Shown: positions 44,700 to 57,974 of the stretch, one piece after another
Layout: every line of letters starts with the position of its first letter
Position numbering within the stretch: position 1 is the first letter of the stretch
DNA from: Glossina fuscipes
Lineage: Eukaryota > Arthropoda > Insecta > Diptera > Glossinidae
Length of the DNA: 64,000 nucleotides
NCBI RefSeq assembly: GCF_014805625.2
Contig: NW_023998459.1
Location: 1,700,827-1,764,826, forward strand
Reading direction: 5' to 3'
Notes under the pieces: generated by a model
What the model was told of the DNA's origin: nothing
Database searches by the model: none
Seen by the model: the letters and a program-made list of their open reading frames with translations, nothing else
Translations under genes and position numbers: made by a program

Positions 44700-47020
44700 A
44701 CGATAAAAAAGAAACGAGTGCGTACAAATATCACAATGCGTTTACCAGCAATTGTCTGTAACTATATCGAATTGTCAGTACGTTTTTAACATTGGGTATG
44801 TTTATGTCACTAAACAAAACAAGTGTATACACAACATTTTTTGCTTGTCTAACCATAATTTATTTATTTTCTACAGGAAAGATTCACTTAATTATACTAT
44901 AATTACCTAATAAAATTTTAACATTACCCTCAGTCGTTTGCAAACTATTGTGTCATCTGTTTGTTTAATCTCCCGTTTTCCTTCAAGTAGCAACAGATTG
45001 AAAGGAAAGATAAAAAGAAGAGTGTGAACAATAGTGCCAATTGGAATTTATGTGTTTGGATTGATGGACGCTATATCTATACCGTTACACTTTTTTGCTG
45101 GGTATAATTAAACCATTTTTGTTTACTCTGATACTTTACTTCGTGTTGTAGCTCGTAAGGTATTTGTCATTTCTAATTTTTGTGTAAATAACAGAAAATA
45201 TCTTGCAATCGAACAATATGTGCGTAGTGCCACTCATTTCTCACTTAACCGATGGTGATCATCATTTCACGTTGCTGACTAGCTACGTTGTATATATTAT
45301 TTCCTTTAACATCCCTTACCGATTTTATATATTAATAAATATTTTAACCTGACTTCAGTCAACAATAGAGAATCTTCTCTGATCTTAGTGGAATTGCTTC
45401 TAACAGCATGGCTATACCGCCAGCGTTCGGCATTAATAACTTTTCAGTAGGGAGTTTTTGTGTGTTCTCTAGTGAACGACGACTGAAACTATTGCAAATG
45501 CAAAGGGAACGCGTTGGATGCTTCTTACACAGCTTACTACTAATTAACCTCACATTATATAAACGGTATACGTAAATGATAAATGGAAATATTGCTTTCA
45601 TTGAGTAATTCGAATTCATTCCCTGGTTTCTTTTCATATCCACTCGCTAAACGTGGGGGACATTCAAATTGTCGCGACTCGACTGCAAGACGAAAGTTTC
45701 AGAGACACTCTAGCATATTCCTGAACAATATCAAATTTTTTATTGATTTGAGCATGTTTGTCGCTAAAGCGATTGAAAGATTGTCCACAGAACAGGAAAA
45801 ACTCCGATTAACTTTGTCACCAGATGCCAAGTGAATTGCGTTTATTTAAACGTTACTTATTTACTGCAGCAGATATTACACCAAAGATTGGTACTCTTTT
45901 GGTGATAGAAAAATAAAAAAAATTGGTCACATCATCCCAATATTATGTAGTATCAAAATACAATGAGTACACGTCCAGTAAGTAATAAGCGAAATAAGAA
46001 TGCAACATGGCAAAGCGTGGATGTGAGTATAAGATCATTCAAAAAAAAAAAAAACACATTAGTACACATGTTGATTAAATAAACAGGAGTAAGAAACTTT
46101 TTGTGAGATTGAATGGGAAAATCAAAAACATAAAGCGACCACATGGTAGGCCGCTTAAGAATACATACCTGTATATTTATATGTAATTGTAATAAGTAAT
46201 ATGGGTTTCCTGACTGAGGTGGATAAATTAAATCTCAATGAAAACTAAAAGCGTTCCAAGCAAAATTTTAATCTTTTCATTCGAGCCGTGAATTAAATCA
46301 ACATATAGCTTATGGCCAAACAGCAATATTTTTAAATACAATGGTATCAGAGGCTTTTTTCATCCATTTATTTATCTACTTATTTAAAACTTTCATACAA
46401 AAATATTTTCTTATCCAACTAAAGAACCAAGAGATAATTTATTGTGATTACAATGAAAAAGATGACAAGAATACAACTAATCTCAAAGTTGCATATGATG
46501 AGTTAGAGAAACGAATTAGTTATAAAAATCAATAATAATACGCTATGAAAAGAAATCGTCAATCAGTATCGTAGCAAGCAACCCCACGTTACTCCTGTGG
46601 ATCGGTGGTCACATCGAACAAATGGTAATTATCAATTTACATTTCACAGAGTTTTCCAAAATAATGTTGAAGGTAAAATTACTGCGGCATTACGATTATC
46701 TAATGGGTAAATAGCGCCATGTATACCGGCTAGGAGCATGAAAATAAGTCGTACTAAGCAATACTGAGAAGCGTAAGTGGTCCAATTTTAACTTAGTCAT
46801 AACTAAAACCTCTAGGCATACACATTTTTCTAACAGATAAAGTAATCTTATTCTATGTTTATAAGGAGGGGTATACGATCACACTGCCACCCTAAAGCAC
46901 GCAGCGCAAAAACTAGAAAGTTCCTTTACACCAATTGAACCCCACCTATGTGCCTCTTCTAGCTAGGTGCCCAAGTAACTGGGGCGTGCTCTAACGTCGA
47001 GCTAACTAAAGCCATATATT
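44700..47020. other. No recognisable gene
   Basis: Short frames only. The 83-codon plus frame at 45583-45834 and the 94-codon minus frame at 45643-45359 overlap and carry no motif I can name. Confidence 0.3.
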
Positions 47021-47025
47021 ATCGT

Positions 47026-47253
47026 CTAGCCAATTTCCTTCAACACTTCTACCATAAACTTTAAAGCGAATTGGATTTGCTGACAATTGTTTCGATATGT
47101 TGTTTCAACTTCAGTTTGTGGTCGATAAAGTTTTACTTTTTGTAAATTTACCAATATGCTATTTGTCGAATACCACGAAGCTATCTTATTCAGACCCCAT
47201 TGCAAGAGCCCTCCTCTGCAATGGAATCTAACAATAGAATGTCTTAAAACCAT
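47026..47253 (-). pseudogene. Possible LINE reverse transcriptase fragment (palm, motif D)
   Basis: The minus frame includes GLLQWGLNKIASWYSTNSIL, then VNLQKVKLY and TEVETTYRN. The pattern LQ.ALN.I..W.....L.VN..K...... is usual just after the ADD box of R1/Loa-type RTs. The catalytic box itself is not present, so this is tentative. Confidence 0.4.
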
Positions 47254-47259
47254 TGGCGT

Positions 47260-49320
47260 GTATCATAACTCTTGCCATACAAGTGGGAAGTGAGTTAAAA
47301 AATAAAACCTACTCGCGACCAGCAATATAAAACAGATGACCGGAAAAAGTCTATTAGTTACTAACGATTCAAAGAACTTATTTAGAGCGCTAACTTGTCA
47401 ATTTGTTTATAATTTTGAATGTCCTCTCTGCACCCGTTTTTATAATCATTTTCCAAGCCATAGAAAGGTAAAGTTTCTGTAAGTTTGTATTAAAAATGTG
47501 TGCTAATGGGGTGCAAATAAACTGCTCCAACAGTAGAAGGAGAATCTTATATCTAAAAAAATAAGAAAGAACTTCTTCTTCCGATGACATGATATGAGGA
47601 TAAATGTGATCAATCAGTTTGCATCAGAGTTTCTTTTTCATACTTCAAGTTAACGAAATTCTAAAATTTGTTAGGATCAACAAAAAATTTGCTTTTGACA
47701 TTTTGGATACAGCTAGCATAAAGCTTACTGTTTAAAGAATTAAATTCTCACCTTGCCTTCAAGTAAGACAAATAATCAACGACTAATCCACTGTATTTGC
47801 GCCTCTTAAACAAACTACTCTCTTTATTTCCTATAATATGTAGGAAAATGGGTAGGTTATTGTTTTTTTCAAAAAACAAATGGGCGGAAATAAAAAATAG
47901 TTTAAAGTAATTACGAATTTAAACTGTTAAACTGTGAAGAATTTGGCAATGAAAGAGCCTGAAAAGAAAAGCAAATTGGGGAGTGATTGTGAAATCTTTG
48001 AGGAGCGCCATAGAACGTGTCTCATATAAAAAAATTTATGTTTCACTGGGAAAATGAGTAATTCCATTGACACAAGCGAAAAGGTGTTGAAAAATTCAAA
48101 TTATCGTCACGCTTGCTACCGCTGACAATAAAATATTGTACTCTTCGTACTGAGATTAAACCTAATTATCCTAAAGTAAAAGGATCCTTGAGGAGCGAAC
48201 AAAATGTATATCCAGGTCTTCAGAATTTTTGAGACTTTAAAAGACCAAGTTCGCCGGATTATTTAGGCATAAGAATAACGCTTAACTTCAATTAACATGA
48301 GATATGACAACTGCACAAGATGTGATGAAATTCGCTGATAAATGGAAAAAGGTTCTCAAACAAGAGTAAGAAAATTCACAAAATAGACATTATTCGTGTC
48401 ATAAGTAGTTTCATAAATGAATAAAAAAAAAGAGTTAAACGTTCAGTGTTTAAACGTATGCATCATATGCATGTAATTTGGCCGAACGCAAAAGAAAAGA
48501 ATGAGGTTAAAGTGTTACCGGAAATTGAATTTAGTACATCCGACGTTTATTTAAATTGGCGAGTTAAATTTTATTGTGTGTTAATTAATATAGTTATTTG
48601 TTCTCTAACTTAATTCCTATTAATAATTTATAATTCATATTATTTAATATAGTTATTATAATCTTTATTAACTAATTTAGTTTGTATGATAGTGGCTGGC
48701 GAGGTAAGTTTACACGTACACTATACTTTCACTCACAAACATCTAACATTTTAAAAATTCTATAGGGTAAATTTCTTTTATTGAACCCCTAATTTCGTCA
48801 AGCTAGTCAATGTCTATTATGAGCCATATGCTACAAATACGTGGGTGACTGTTAAACGAAACCCGGCAATCTTGCGGTCCTTTGTCAGGCACAATAGGCA
48901 CATGTGTCGAAGTAGAAAAAAGGAGCCATTATAAACGATAGCCAACGTATCATCAAACCCAATATTTTTGAAGCTCAGCTCTCTCATAGATAGAGCATGC
49001 CGAAGCATGCTCTAATCGTTATGCTTAATAAATATTTATACTTAAGGGGAATTAACTTACCGCGACTAACAACCAGCTGAATAAAATGCGTTTGCGTCAT
49101 ATAAGGCCAAATGTTAGATGTGGAAGGGAGGATGCTGCGGTAGGTATGGAAATCAGAATGCTTAACGAGGAAATTCCGTTGTATGTACTATGTGCGTATA
49201 AAGTGTCTTACGAAAAAATTGATAAGTGCGAGAGTGAAAAAGTGTAAAAGAGAGCAGCTTCATAATATGACCATAAACGCTTGTAAGTTGCGAGAGCGCA
49301 AAATGTCAAGAATGCTGCGG
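47260..49320. other. No recognisable gene
   Basis: AT-rich, no supported feature. Confidence 0.3.
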
Positions 49321-49329
49321 TCATAAAGA

Positions 49330-51226
49330 TCATATACACCCAAATAGGATTTGATCAGGAGATTGTAGTACCCCACATACAAGATTATCCAGTTTGTTAA
49401 TTTTAAATAGATGATCATTACATCTCGTGTGATTAGACATCAGCCTTTTAATAAGGCAAATAATGTCACGCCTGAATCTGCCGTTGATAAGGCAAGGAGC
49501 TTTATTTATTTGTGAAAAAAAATAATGTAAGTGACAACCATAAGGTGACTTATTCCATCGATATTGCCGAGAAAAAACTGAATGTGTTTTGTCGACAGAA
49601 TTCAAATCTGCAGAAATCAGGGCACGATCATTAAAAGGAGATGGTCTGGAAGATGCAATTTTAGCTGCAGAGGTGTTGCCAAGAATGTCCATGTGACCGT
49701 AAAAAGAAACAGAATGTATCAGATTTGAGGCTGTAAAGTAATGATCTGATTTCTAATACTTAAGAATAGGTTTTACCTGAGGGAAATGAATGTAGAGCGT
49801 ATAAGACGAATTTAGTGTCTGACACTATAAGGAATTGTTTTTAAGACTAAGCGGATGACTTCCAGGATCACAAGACATTCGGCCGAAAATATAGTGCTAC
49901 ATGGTTAATTTGAGAAGTAGGCTTCTATAATAATATCTAAAAGATATTTCCATTTGGTATTAATCAAGTGCGAGCAGCGATGATGCGCTTTTACCGGAGT
50001 AACTGTGGATTTTCTCACTGGTAAGAACATAATTAGTGGCCGAAAATATTGCGAACCAAAACGAATTTTTAATAAGCCATTTATATCAGTTCTTAGAATG
50101 TTGAAATTATTAATTTTACATAAAATCGTAAATGAAAATCGAGTCCAGGTGTTTCTCAAAGATAGAATTTTACTATATGAAAAATTCGACTAAACGAAAT
50201 CTTTGTTGTAGAAGCATAATATTTGCCGATTATATGCCAGCGAGAGCCAAACGAAGGCATTTCCACTGGATTCCACATAATTTCAGAAAGGCCGTATTTA
50301 TCCAATAAGAGCAAACAAGCGTAGTCTTATTTTGGTCTGATTGAACCACGATACAGTTTAATCAATACGTTAATGAGTTGAAACCATTGTTTGGCAATTT
50401 GGTCAACGTGGGCTGCAGGAAAAATTTCGATTTTAGAACAAAGCCGAAAAAGTCGATCATTTTAACAAACGGAATAGAAGAACCATATGCGAGAAGAGGA
50501 GTGACCGTAGGGACTCCCTTTTTTTGAAAAGACTATACATTTGGTCTTATTGACTGAAAGTGTGAGTTGGAGTGGCTCATAACGAGAGGAAATAATGTCG
50601 AGGGCAGTCTGCTAGGTACTACGAAAATCTGGAGCAGGGGTGGAATTAAAAATGACAAAATCGTCAGCAGAGCCTAGAATTGAAACGTTCTCAGGAAGGA
50701 AACTGAAAAATTTGTTACTACATAAATCAAAACATAGAGGACTCAATATAAACTCCTGAGGAACACCTGCAGAAAATCTCCGTTGTACAACAACATCATC
50801 ATTGTTAGATGAATGTTCACCCTTACAATTGATATATTTTTTTCTTTAAGAACACCTCGAGGAAGGGAAAACCGACTCTTGACGCGAACATACTCTATCC
50901 GTGTGGTCGAAACGCAAACATTTGCGACGCGATTGCGAAATTGATGCCCTCCAAACAAATTTTCGGGAGTAAAAAATTATGCTGACTGTGTGCAAAGGAA
51001 CAGGTGAGTTAGAGTTTTGATCAAATTTGTGGAAGCGCATGAGCTGCGTATCTTTACAGAAGTCAGGTAGGGCTCCGAATTTAAGTAGATTTTTACGACA
51101 GACTGCTGAGTAGGTTTCAAGTTCGGTAAAACCCAAGGAAATGGAAGCGATCTCAAGGATTTCACTGAATTCGGATGGAATATAAACATTATGAGTATTC
51201 ATAAGTGAAGCAATAGAATTTGCCAT
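49330..51226 (-). pseudogene. Non-LTR retrotransposon with ORF1 fused to reverse transcriptase by deletion
   Basis: Minus strand, in order: an ORF1 part (51226-50846; SISLGFTELETYSAVCRKNL) leading to knuckles KCLRFDHTDRVC and YINCKGEHSSN (about 50920-50790). RT motifs B and C follow directly: SAGVPQEFILSPLCFDL, then LPENVSILGSADDFVIFNS with the catalytic ADD near 50672. Then come the palm LQLTLSVNKTKCIVFSKKGS, a thumb scrap with LYRGSIRP near 50355, and a C-terminal tract in the frame 49692-49330 (ICLIKRLMSNHTRCNDHLFK, ILFGC). Endonuclease and RT motifs 0-A are missing. A jockey/I-type relic; the clade is not certain. Confidence 0.75.
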
Positions 51227-51239
51227 AGCCGCTTTTGAT

Positions 51240-53870
51240 TTGATCGATTTTATTTTTTATTAGAGACGAAAAAAATCTCTAAGTTAGGGAAATCATGATA
51301 CAAATTTCGGGCTATTTCGATTATTGACAAAGAATCGTCTGTGTATTGGATAAAAAAACAATATTCTTTGAATTGTAATGTCCCTATTTTCGTGCGAGAT
51401 AATCCGATCTTGCGGCCAAACCATATTTCGCAGATTGAGTTTTATAGGCTTGCAGATTATAAACGGGCAAATTGTGTAATGGAGTGGAGTCGGAAAGTGT
51501 AGTGATGTACTTTGAGTAAGATAAACTCCGCAGTTGTAGGCAGATAGGTTTTTCCTTTTCCTCTCAGCTACGCTGCGCAAACAGTGTTAGTTTGGTTTTT
51601 ATTACGCCTTTTAAATGATTTCGTAGTGAAGAATTAATATTCAATTATCAACGTGTGATTAAAGCGACGCTTCTGCCAGTCTCACAGGATTTTTTTATCA
51701 CAATTCGGCGTAATATTTAAAACAATCGTCAATCAGCGAATAAGAATACTTCTTCCTGATCGAAATTTTCTCTTTTCACATTTCAAATATATTTCGATTT
51801 GCTCTTGACAATCCCTATTTTCGCGTCAAGTACTTTAATTAATCAAAACAATTGAAAAAATTGAAGTTTCATAAACGAACAAAACTCAACCACGATGTTT
51901 GGTGGTGCCAGACTTTGACTATTTTTATTGAACTATGTAATATGCTCGATTTGAGCGAAAGTTGTAAAGAATCATGTACGGCCTAGCTCATGGCGGTAAA
52001 GCGGTTGCCCTTTGCCCGCCGTTCCGCATGACAAAAATATAGGGAAAAAAAAACACAATATATGAACCATGAAATAAACTAAGATACCTATACGTCTTTC
52101 TTTAAACTACTCATCACTGGTAGGTTATTCTGTGGTTTGTCCTGTCTGACGTTCGTTGGCCCTATCTTAGTCCGTTCGTCCAATCCGCAGTCTCCCGACC
52201 CTTCCCTCACGTACGCTCCCTGCCCATGCTCCGCCTCCGCAGTGGAGTCCCCTATCTAGACAAGCATGATGTAGTTACCTTAAACATATTTTTCCATAAT
52301 AACTGAAATCATACCTGTTACATATACACCGCTCTCTGCTCGGTGCCGGCATACCTCTATTTTATGCTAAAGTTGCTCCTACTGCCGTGTTATTTGGCTC
52401 TGGTGGTGATAACAGGCGCTCTGCTGCGACCAGCTACTGCAATCGCCCTGTTTCGGGTTGGCTGCTCTTTCTTTTTTCCCCTTTCAAGCCTTCGAGTTTA
52501 GATTCCAAGAGTTTAGTTTCCGATCACTAATTCACTTAACTAGGTTAATTGGTATATTGTTTTTGAAATTTATTACCGTCTATCATAATTGTTATTGTTA
52601 TGGTAAGCAACGAAGTTCGTTACAAACTGTTTGCCATTGCGCGTTAATTACAGTTGCCTGCCCTGTTGTTTTTCTATTACATGATTGTTGTGCATTAGCA
52701 CATCCTTTGATTTACTCTTACTATAATAAAACCACCTTATTTGCAGTTCACTTATTCAACAACCTTATTGACTTTATTTACAGGACAATATAATAAAATT
52801 TAATTTAATTTCTCATTGTTGTGCATATATGATTTTTGGTTAAACATCTTTTAATTAATTAATCGTATGTAGAAAGTATTTTTCTCATGTTCATAATTTT
52901 TTTCCACAACGTTATCTATATATTTACACATATTCTCTCACGAGTTACAAAGTGAATAATGCAAGTATGTAAAAATTTTGAAAAAATTAGACATTTTTGT
53001 TTACATATAATAGCAGACATGAAACTAATAATGAGCCTTTTGGTAAATTGTTCGTCGTGTTGAAAATATTAATTGAAGACTTTACTTTTGACGCTTTTGA
53101 ATTTCGCACTCTAAGAAAACCCGTTGCTTTCGTAATAGCCGACAACTGTTTAATAGAAAGATTTATGTAAACCGATGACTTAACTGTGTGTGGTAATGAT
53201 GACATGGACATTTGAGTATCCTTTAGAGCGACAGGAAAATTTTCAAAGAGAGAGACAGAGGTAGTGTCTTACAGTTTGGTATCTTATCAGTGTTAACTTT
53301 GCACTTGTTACAAATAGTAAATGCATTTTTGAAACTAATGATAACTGCTTATGATATAGAGAAAGCAAAAATCAGGGACCACCTGAATGTATTTTAAATC
53401 GTAAATATTGTCTGAAAGAACCTTGGAAAAATACATGTGCTAAATGGGTAAAATAAAGCCTGCTCGCCGCTCTTTGTACTACTTTAAATATTCGCGAAGT
53501 GAGCGAACAAAGAAACAATTGTATACGAATACGCTTTTATGTACAACAGGTAAGAAAGTAATAATCGGTTATTGCTGAAACTGATCGCACCCGCATTGAA
53601 CTCTTTAGCGCCCCATTTTATTTACAGTTATAAAAACTGAGTGATATAAAATTAATCTTTCACTTTTTACTTCATTGGAAAAAATCGTAAAACCAAATTT
53701 TTTATATAATTTATTCTACTCACTATTCTTAAACTACTGTGAATCATGCGCACTATATTTCTGAAGTAGATAGCTAATAGTTTGAAGAATGTATTGCGAA
53801 ATTAAACATGTCTATATACACATCTCAATATATTTTAAAACTATAAAACAAATGTGAAACTAGCTCGGAG
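51240..53870. other. No recognisable gene
   Basis: The minus frame at 51580-51293 could be an upstream part of the LINE at 49.3-51.2 kb but carries no clear motif. A moderately GC-rich patch at 51990-52460 (CCGTTCGTCCAATCCGCAGT; CTCCGCCTCCGCAGTGGAGT) stands out from the AT-rich surroundings and may be an LTR remnant. Confidence 0.3.
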
Positions 53871-53880
53871 TTGTGTGGCG

Positions 53881-53895
53881 CCGGGGTCGACAACC
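53881..53895 (+). repeat. Left terminal inverted repeat of hAT
   Basis: CCGGGGTCGACAACC; pairs with the right end except for two changes. Confidence 0.85.
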
Positions 53896-54788
53896 TGCGG
53901 CCCGCGAAACACTTGCGGGTCTTTGGAAGTGAACCAGCGACTCTTTAGTTCTCTATGAAAGTATTATTTATTTTATCGAAAAAAAAAAGGAAAACATTTA
54001 AAAATCGTTTTGAATCGATTAACGAGGATTAGGCCCCGATTCAATCTCTCAGCGTCTTGTACTCGTTTTTCGTCGCACCCCTCCTCCGTAACACGCATCA
54101 CTGACGTCACTGTCGTCAGCCCGTCGGAAACACTGAAATGACGCCGTCGTCGGATTCTAAGTAAGTTGTAAATAGCCTTCGCAAGACAATTTGGCGTTTT
54201 CACCTGTAACGTATAGTTTGTTATTTGAAGAAAAAGAATTAGAAGCGAATTATCTTCTCAAAGTTATAAAACAACCGAAGTAAAGGTAGGTAATATAATA
54301 AGATTTTTAAAATACATATTATACATAACTACTTTTTTGAAGTCAATAAGAATTGTCAAAAAAGAAACAAAGTTCGATATTACCGCGAAAGTATTTTTAT
54401 TAAAAAAAATTATTTAATAGATTACCTATTTTATTACTTATCTATTTTGTAGCTTTTATTATTTAAAAATTAGCGTTAAAATAAATCAGCACATGAGAGA
54501 GTGAGACAAACAGTCTTTCGTGTTGTAAGGAAGCAGCCTTCCTTACTTAACTGTTGATCAAATGTCAATATAAAACCTAAGATTATTAAGCTACAAGAGC
54601 TTACATTTAAACTTATAGTGTTGTTGTCTTCACTTGAAAATGTAATGCCCCGCTTCATGATCTTGTTTTGTAGCTTTATATAAATATTAAGTTTTATATA
54701 AGTTAAGTTTCTTAAGTTACTCTTTCAAGTCAACGTTAAGTAAGTGGTGAAAGCTCTAAGTATCAGTGTTGGTGTGGCAGCCAACAGC

Positions 54789-54796
54789 TATAAAAG
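54789..54796 (+). promoter_or_regulatory. TATA box of the hAT transposase promoter
   Basis: GCTATAAAAGCAGTGCG, with Inr-like ATCACTC (54813-54819) or CCAGTTG (54822-54828) at 27-35 bases downstream. The transposase start is about 160 bases further on, so it is well placed to drive it. Confidence 0.6.
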
Positions 54797-54955
54797 CAGT
54801 GCGTAAACAATGATCACTCTTCCAGTTGTTCAGCAGCAGTCAAACCGACAGATAAGCCAAGTAGTAGTAGTAGCCCTGTCCGTCCGAAACGTTACCTTTA
54901 AAAAAATTTTTTTATTATAGCTGCACTGCAAGCGTGGCAACTAACAAAAAAAGAG

Positions 54956-56559
54956 ATGAGCTCAAAAACACCATCGAGAATTCAATCGGGATTGTGCGGC
55001 GTCGTTCGCTTTCCTACGCAAATCAGATGGCCTTCCGAGTTGTCTCATTTGCCACGAAAAACCCGAATAGAATAAGAAATAAAATTTAGAGAGACAAAAC
55101 ATACTTGTAAATGTCCAGCCAGCGAACAACGAGAAAAAGCTGTCGACAAGCTCCAAAAAAAAACACCATAAAAATTCCATGTTAAGTAACTGGACGCAAT
55201 CTACAAATAATGTTAAACTGGCAAGCTTCACGGTATCACTAGAAATTACAAAAAAAAGCAAACCATTCACAGATGGCATGTCAAAGATTGCTTCGTATAT
55301 GTACCTGAAGAACTGTTTCGTGATTTCAAAAACAAACCAGAAATCTTGAAAACAATCAAAGATTTGCCACTATCCTAAAATGTCTTCAAAAGTAACATAT
55401 TTGCAGATGGAAGGTGTTCAACTTTATCCTGTCTTATCACTTGCTATAGATGAATCTTGCGACATAAAAGACACGGAAAAAGTTGTCCTTTTTGCCAAAA
55501 GAAGAACTTCTAGGGTTGCTACCGCTCTCGGGACAAACTAGAGGGGAAAATACAGCAAATGCCGCGCAAAAATGCCTTAAAGCCAATAAGATCGATTAAA
55601 ATAAAATCGTTTCAATAGCAACTGACGGAGCCAGAAGTATTACAGGAAAAAATAAAAGGGAAACAACGATTCTTCAGAGCAAAACAAACGTTTTACGGAC
55701 TTACTTTTCACTCCGACCTTCTTCTTCACAATAAAATGCACGTAAGGTGATAAAACGTTTTGATTTGCACTTGAATGAAACACATTCTTAAATGAAAAAA
55801 AGGCATTAATCACCCTGAATAAGAAAACTGCAAATGGTTGCAAAAATTTTACTTTATGCTGGGTATCACAGCGAAATTAAAAGAGCTGAATGTAGAACTG
55901 CCAGAAAAGGGAAATCCAGCCTATGTTTTGGTAAAAGAATTCGTTTGTTTTGAAGAAAAATTAATTCCTTTTACAGAAGACATTCAGAGCTTCAAATTAC
56001 TTCATTTTTAAATTCTATAGCAATATCGCGATAAAACCAGTGCAACTGTTGACACGAATTACTTAAGCACACTTATAAAAAAATTGAAGATGAAGTTGCT
56101 GACAGATTTGAGCAATTCAAAACCAACAAAACCACTCTAGCTTTCATAGTGAATGCAAACAGTAACGAAATCCAAATTGGGCTATTTGGAATTGATACTG
56201 GGTCTCTAGAAACACAATTGATCGATTTAAAAACTAAAACTTTGTAGAATAGAAAATTTACAGAGTTAAAAAGCAAGTTGGAAGAGTTGGAGGTCCAGAA
56301 ATGCATGTGCATAACGCAACAAAAGTGGACAGCTTTAAAAAAAATGGCGCGAGTTGACGCACTTATTTTCGACGCATGGAATAGTCCTCCAGACTGCTAC
56401 AGCGAGGTGAAGAAGCTGTCATTTGGAATGCTGTTTATCCCGGAATCCTACTCCTACGAGCAAGCGTTCTCTTGTATGAATATAGTTAAAAGTAAAGTAA
56501 GAAGCCAACTAACTTATGAAAATTTACAGCCGTGTTTGAAAATTAAATCAACAAATTAA
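54956..56559 (+). pseudogene. hAT transposase (ZBED5/SCAND3-like), frameshifted
   Basis: Start ATG at 54956 (MSSKTPSR), then after a shift EFNRDCAASFAFLRKSDGLP and SCLICHEKPE, the first half of a BED zinc finger (the two Cys present, the His pair lost). Then KSKPFTDGM (KPFTDG motif of this family) and [16 protein letters not shown] with the first catalytic Asp (about 55450). IVSIATDGARSITGKN follows (second Asp, about 55620). The centre is shortened. The C-terminal dimerisation block is open at 56278-56559: SPPDCYSEVKKLSFGMLFIP, ESYSYEQAFSCMNIVKSKVR and SQLTYENLQPCLKI. Family members have about 600-650 residues; this one can encode about 450 in fragments. Dead as an enzyme. Confidence 0.85.
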
Positions 56560-56881
56560 TAGCCAAATTCATCCAAACTCTCTAAAACCATGCGAATTCA
56601 ACGCTCCCATTGAATTTGTTTGCTTTTGTTTGTTTTTACTTAAATAATAAGTAATCATCTAATAATGGCATATATATATTTTCTAACTACTTGTGAAAAA
56701 CACTACTTATGGATGAATAAATAGACTTTTTTTTCTTATGAATAAATAGATTCGTTTTTTTTTTATCAAAAAACTTTATGCGAGTACTATTTATTGGTGG
56801 CACAAAATATGTTGTGGCTCTTTAAAAAGCTTGCAATTGTAATGGAATAATTTGTAATTTTTGACTCTTCCGACTCAAAAA

Positions 56882-56895
56882 CTTGCCGACCCCTG
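56882..56895 (-). repeat. Right terminal inverted repeat of hAT
   Basis: Plus strand reads CTTGCCGACCCCTG; reverse complement CAGGGGTCGGCAAG matches the left end CCGGGGTCGACAAC at 12 of 14. Confidence 0.85.
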
Positions 56896-57184
56896 GTGCG
56901 GGGTCTTATTAGTTAACAATTCTAATCCCTCTGCATTGTTTATACTTAAAAATACCCGATCGATTTGCGTCTGACCTAAAGATGCCTTTATTTAAAAAGG
57001 AAAAGAAATTGATAATATTTAACATTCTTTCAGTTGCATTATCTCCCCGTCTGCGGTAGATGTTAATGTCGACTAAGAGAATAGTACTATGAATTTTATT
57101 ATTACACTGTATTTATAGTCCGTATTTATAATCCGAAACATATTTTCCCAGAATTCTTTTTCAGGGTAATTAGAATTGCACACA

Positions 57185-57345
57185 GATAGACACAGATGAA
57201 CGCACGTGTCTTAATCAATTTAGAATTTCACTCTAATCACGGATATATATATACTTTATGGAGTCCCTCCTTTTAGATATTGCAAACAATGTGACAAAAT
57301 GGGTATACCCACACACTTCGGTGGCGGAGATATTATTATTATCAT
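57185..57345 (-). repeat. Dispersed TTGATCAG repeat, copy 1
   Basis: Plus strand: AGAATTTCACTCTAATCACG, then ATATATACTTTATGGAGTCC, then GGGTATACCCACACACTTCG. It matches copy 4 (62065-62470) in the same orientation and copies 2 and 3 inverted. Confidence 0.6.
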
Positions 57346-57749
57346 AAATAAAAATATAATATATATATATTATTTCTTTGGACAGTAATATGAATGAATT
57401 GAATTAATGTGTTTTGATGTGCATTTCGGCAACTCTGCGCTCCCGTTGTAGTCGTGTTACTTTCTAGCCCGTATTAATTCTGAAAATATTTTCCTAAGAT
57501 GTTTGTTTTAATTAGTTATTAAGCCTGAACAAAACCTAAACAGTTGTAAATAATGGTTCAAAATTATTTTTATATTGTGGATTTATATATTTTGAATTGT
57601 TACTGAATTTTGGTATCATTTTATTTTTTGATACCACCGCTTGGTGGTCTTTCGTATATTCTCGTTTGTGCTTTTATACTCACTGTCGAAGAATTTTTTG
57701 TTACATTTTGATAAATTTTGTTTTTTCCCTAACATCCAAAAGAAAGCTT

Positions 57750-57972
57750 TAGTTAGAGTCCCTATAAAGTGTATATATTCTTGATCAGAGAGATATTCCA
57801 AGTCGATCGAGCCATATCCGTCTGTCTGTGTGGTGTGTGCTCTGACAAATGTTGAGAGCGAAATGCGCAAGTAAGAAAGTTTTAGAAAAGCGACAGTGGG
57901 AAATACACGTAGTATATAAATTAAATTCGCATACGGATTTGCGCGAAAAATAAAATTTAGCAATGTATGTAA
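57750..57972 (+). repeat. Dispersed TTGATCAG repeat, copy 2
   Basis: CCCTATAAAGTGTATATATT, then CTTGATCAGAGAGATATTCC, then GTCTGTCTGTGTGG. Short motifs of this kind (TATAAAGTATATATTCTTGATCAG...GTCTGTCTG) are common in fly genomes. Directly followed by copy 3. Confidence 0.65.
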
Positions 57973-57974
57973 CA

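Larger units (their letters stand above)
53881..56895 (+). mobile_element. hAT transposon with TIRs and 8-bp target duplication
   Basis: Left end CCGGGGTCGACAACC, right end GTTGCCGACCCCTG-like (TTGCCGACCCCTG ending at 56895), an inverted pair matching the CAGGGGTCGGCAA type of many hAT elements. Flanks: GTGTGGCG (53873-53880) and GTGCGGGG (56896-56903), 6 of 8 bases equal, the 8-bp duplication expected for hAT. Length 3015 bp, normal for the family. It encodes a BED-finger transposase, now broken, after a TATA promoter. Confidence 0.88.

Noticed and set aside
51990..52460. GC-rich patch that might be a promoter or exon
   Set aside because: No TATA/Inr pair, no coding frame and no splice pair found; more likely an old LTR, but that could not be shown.
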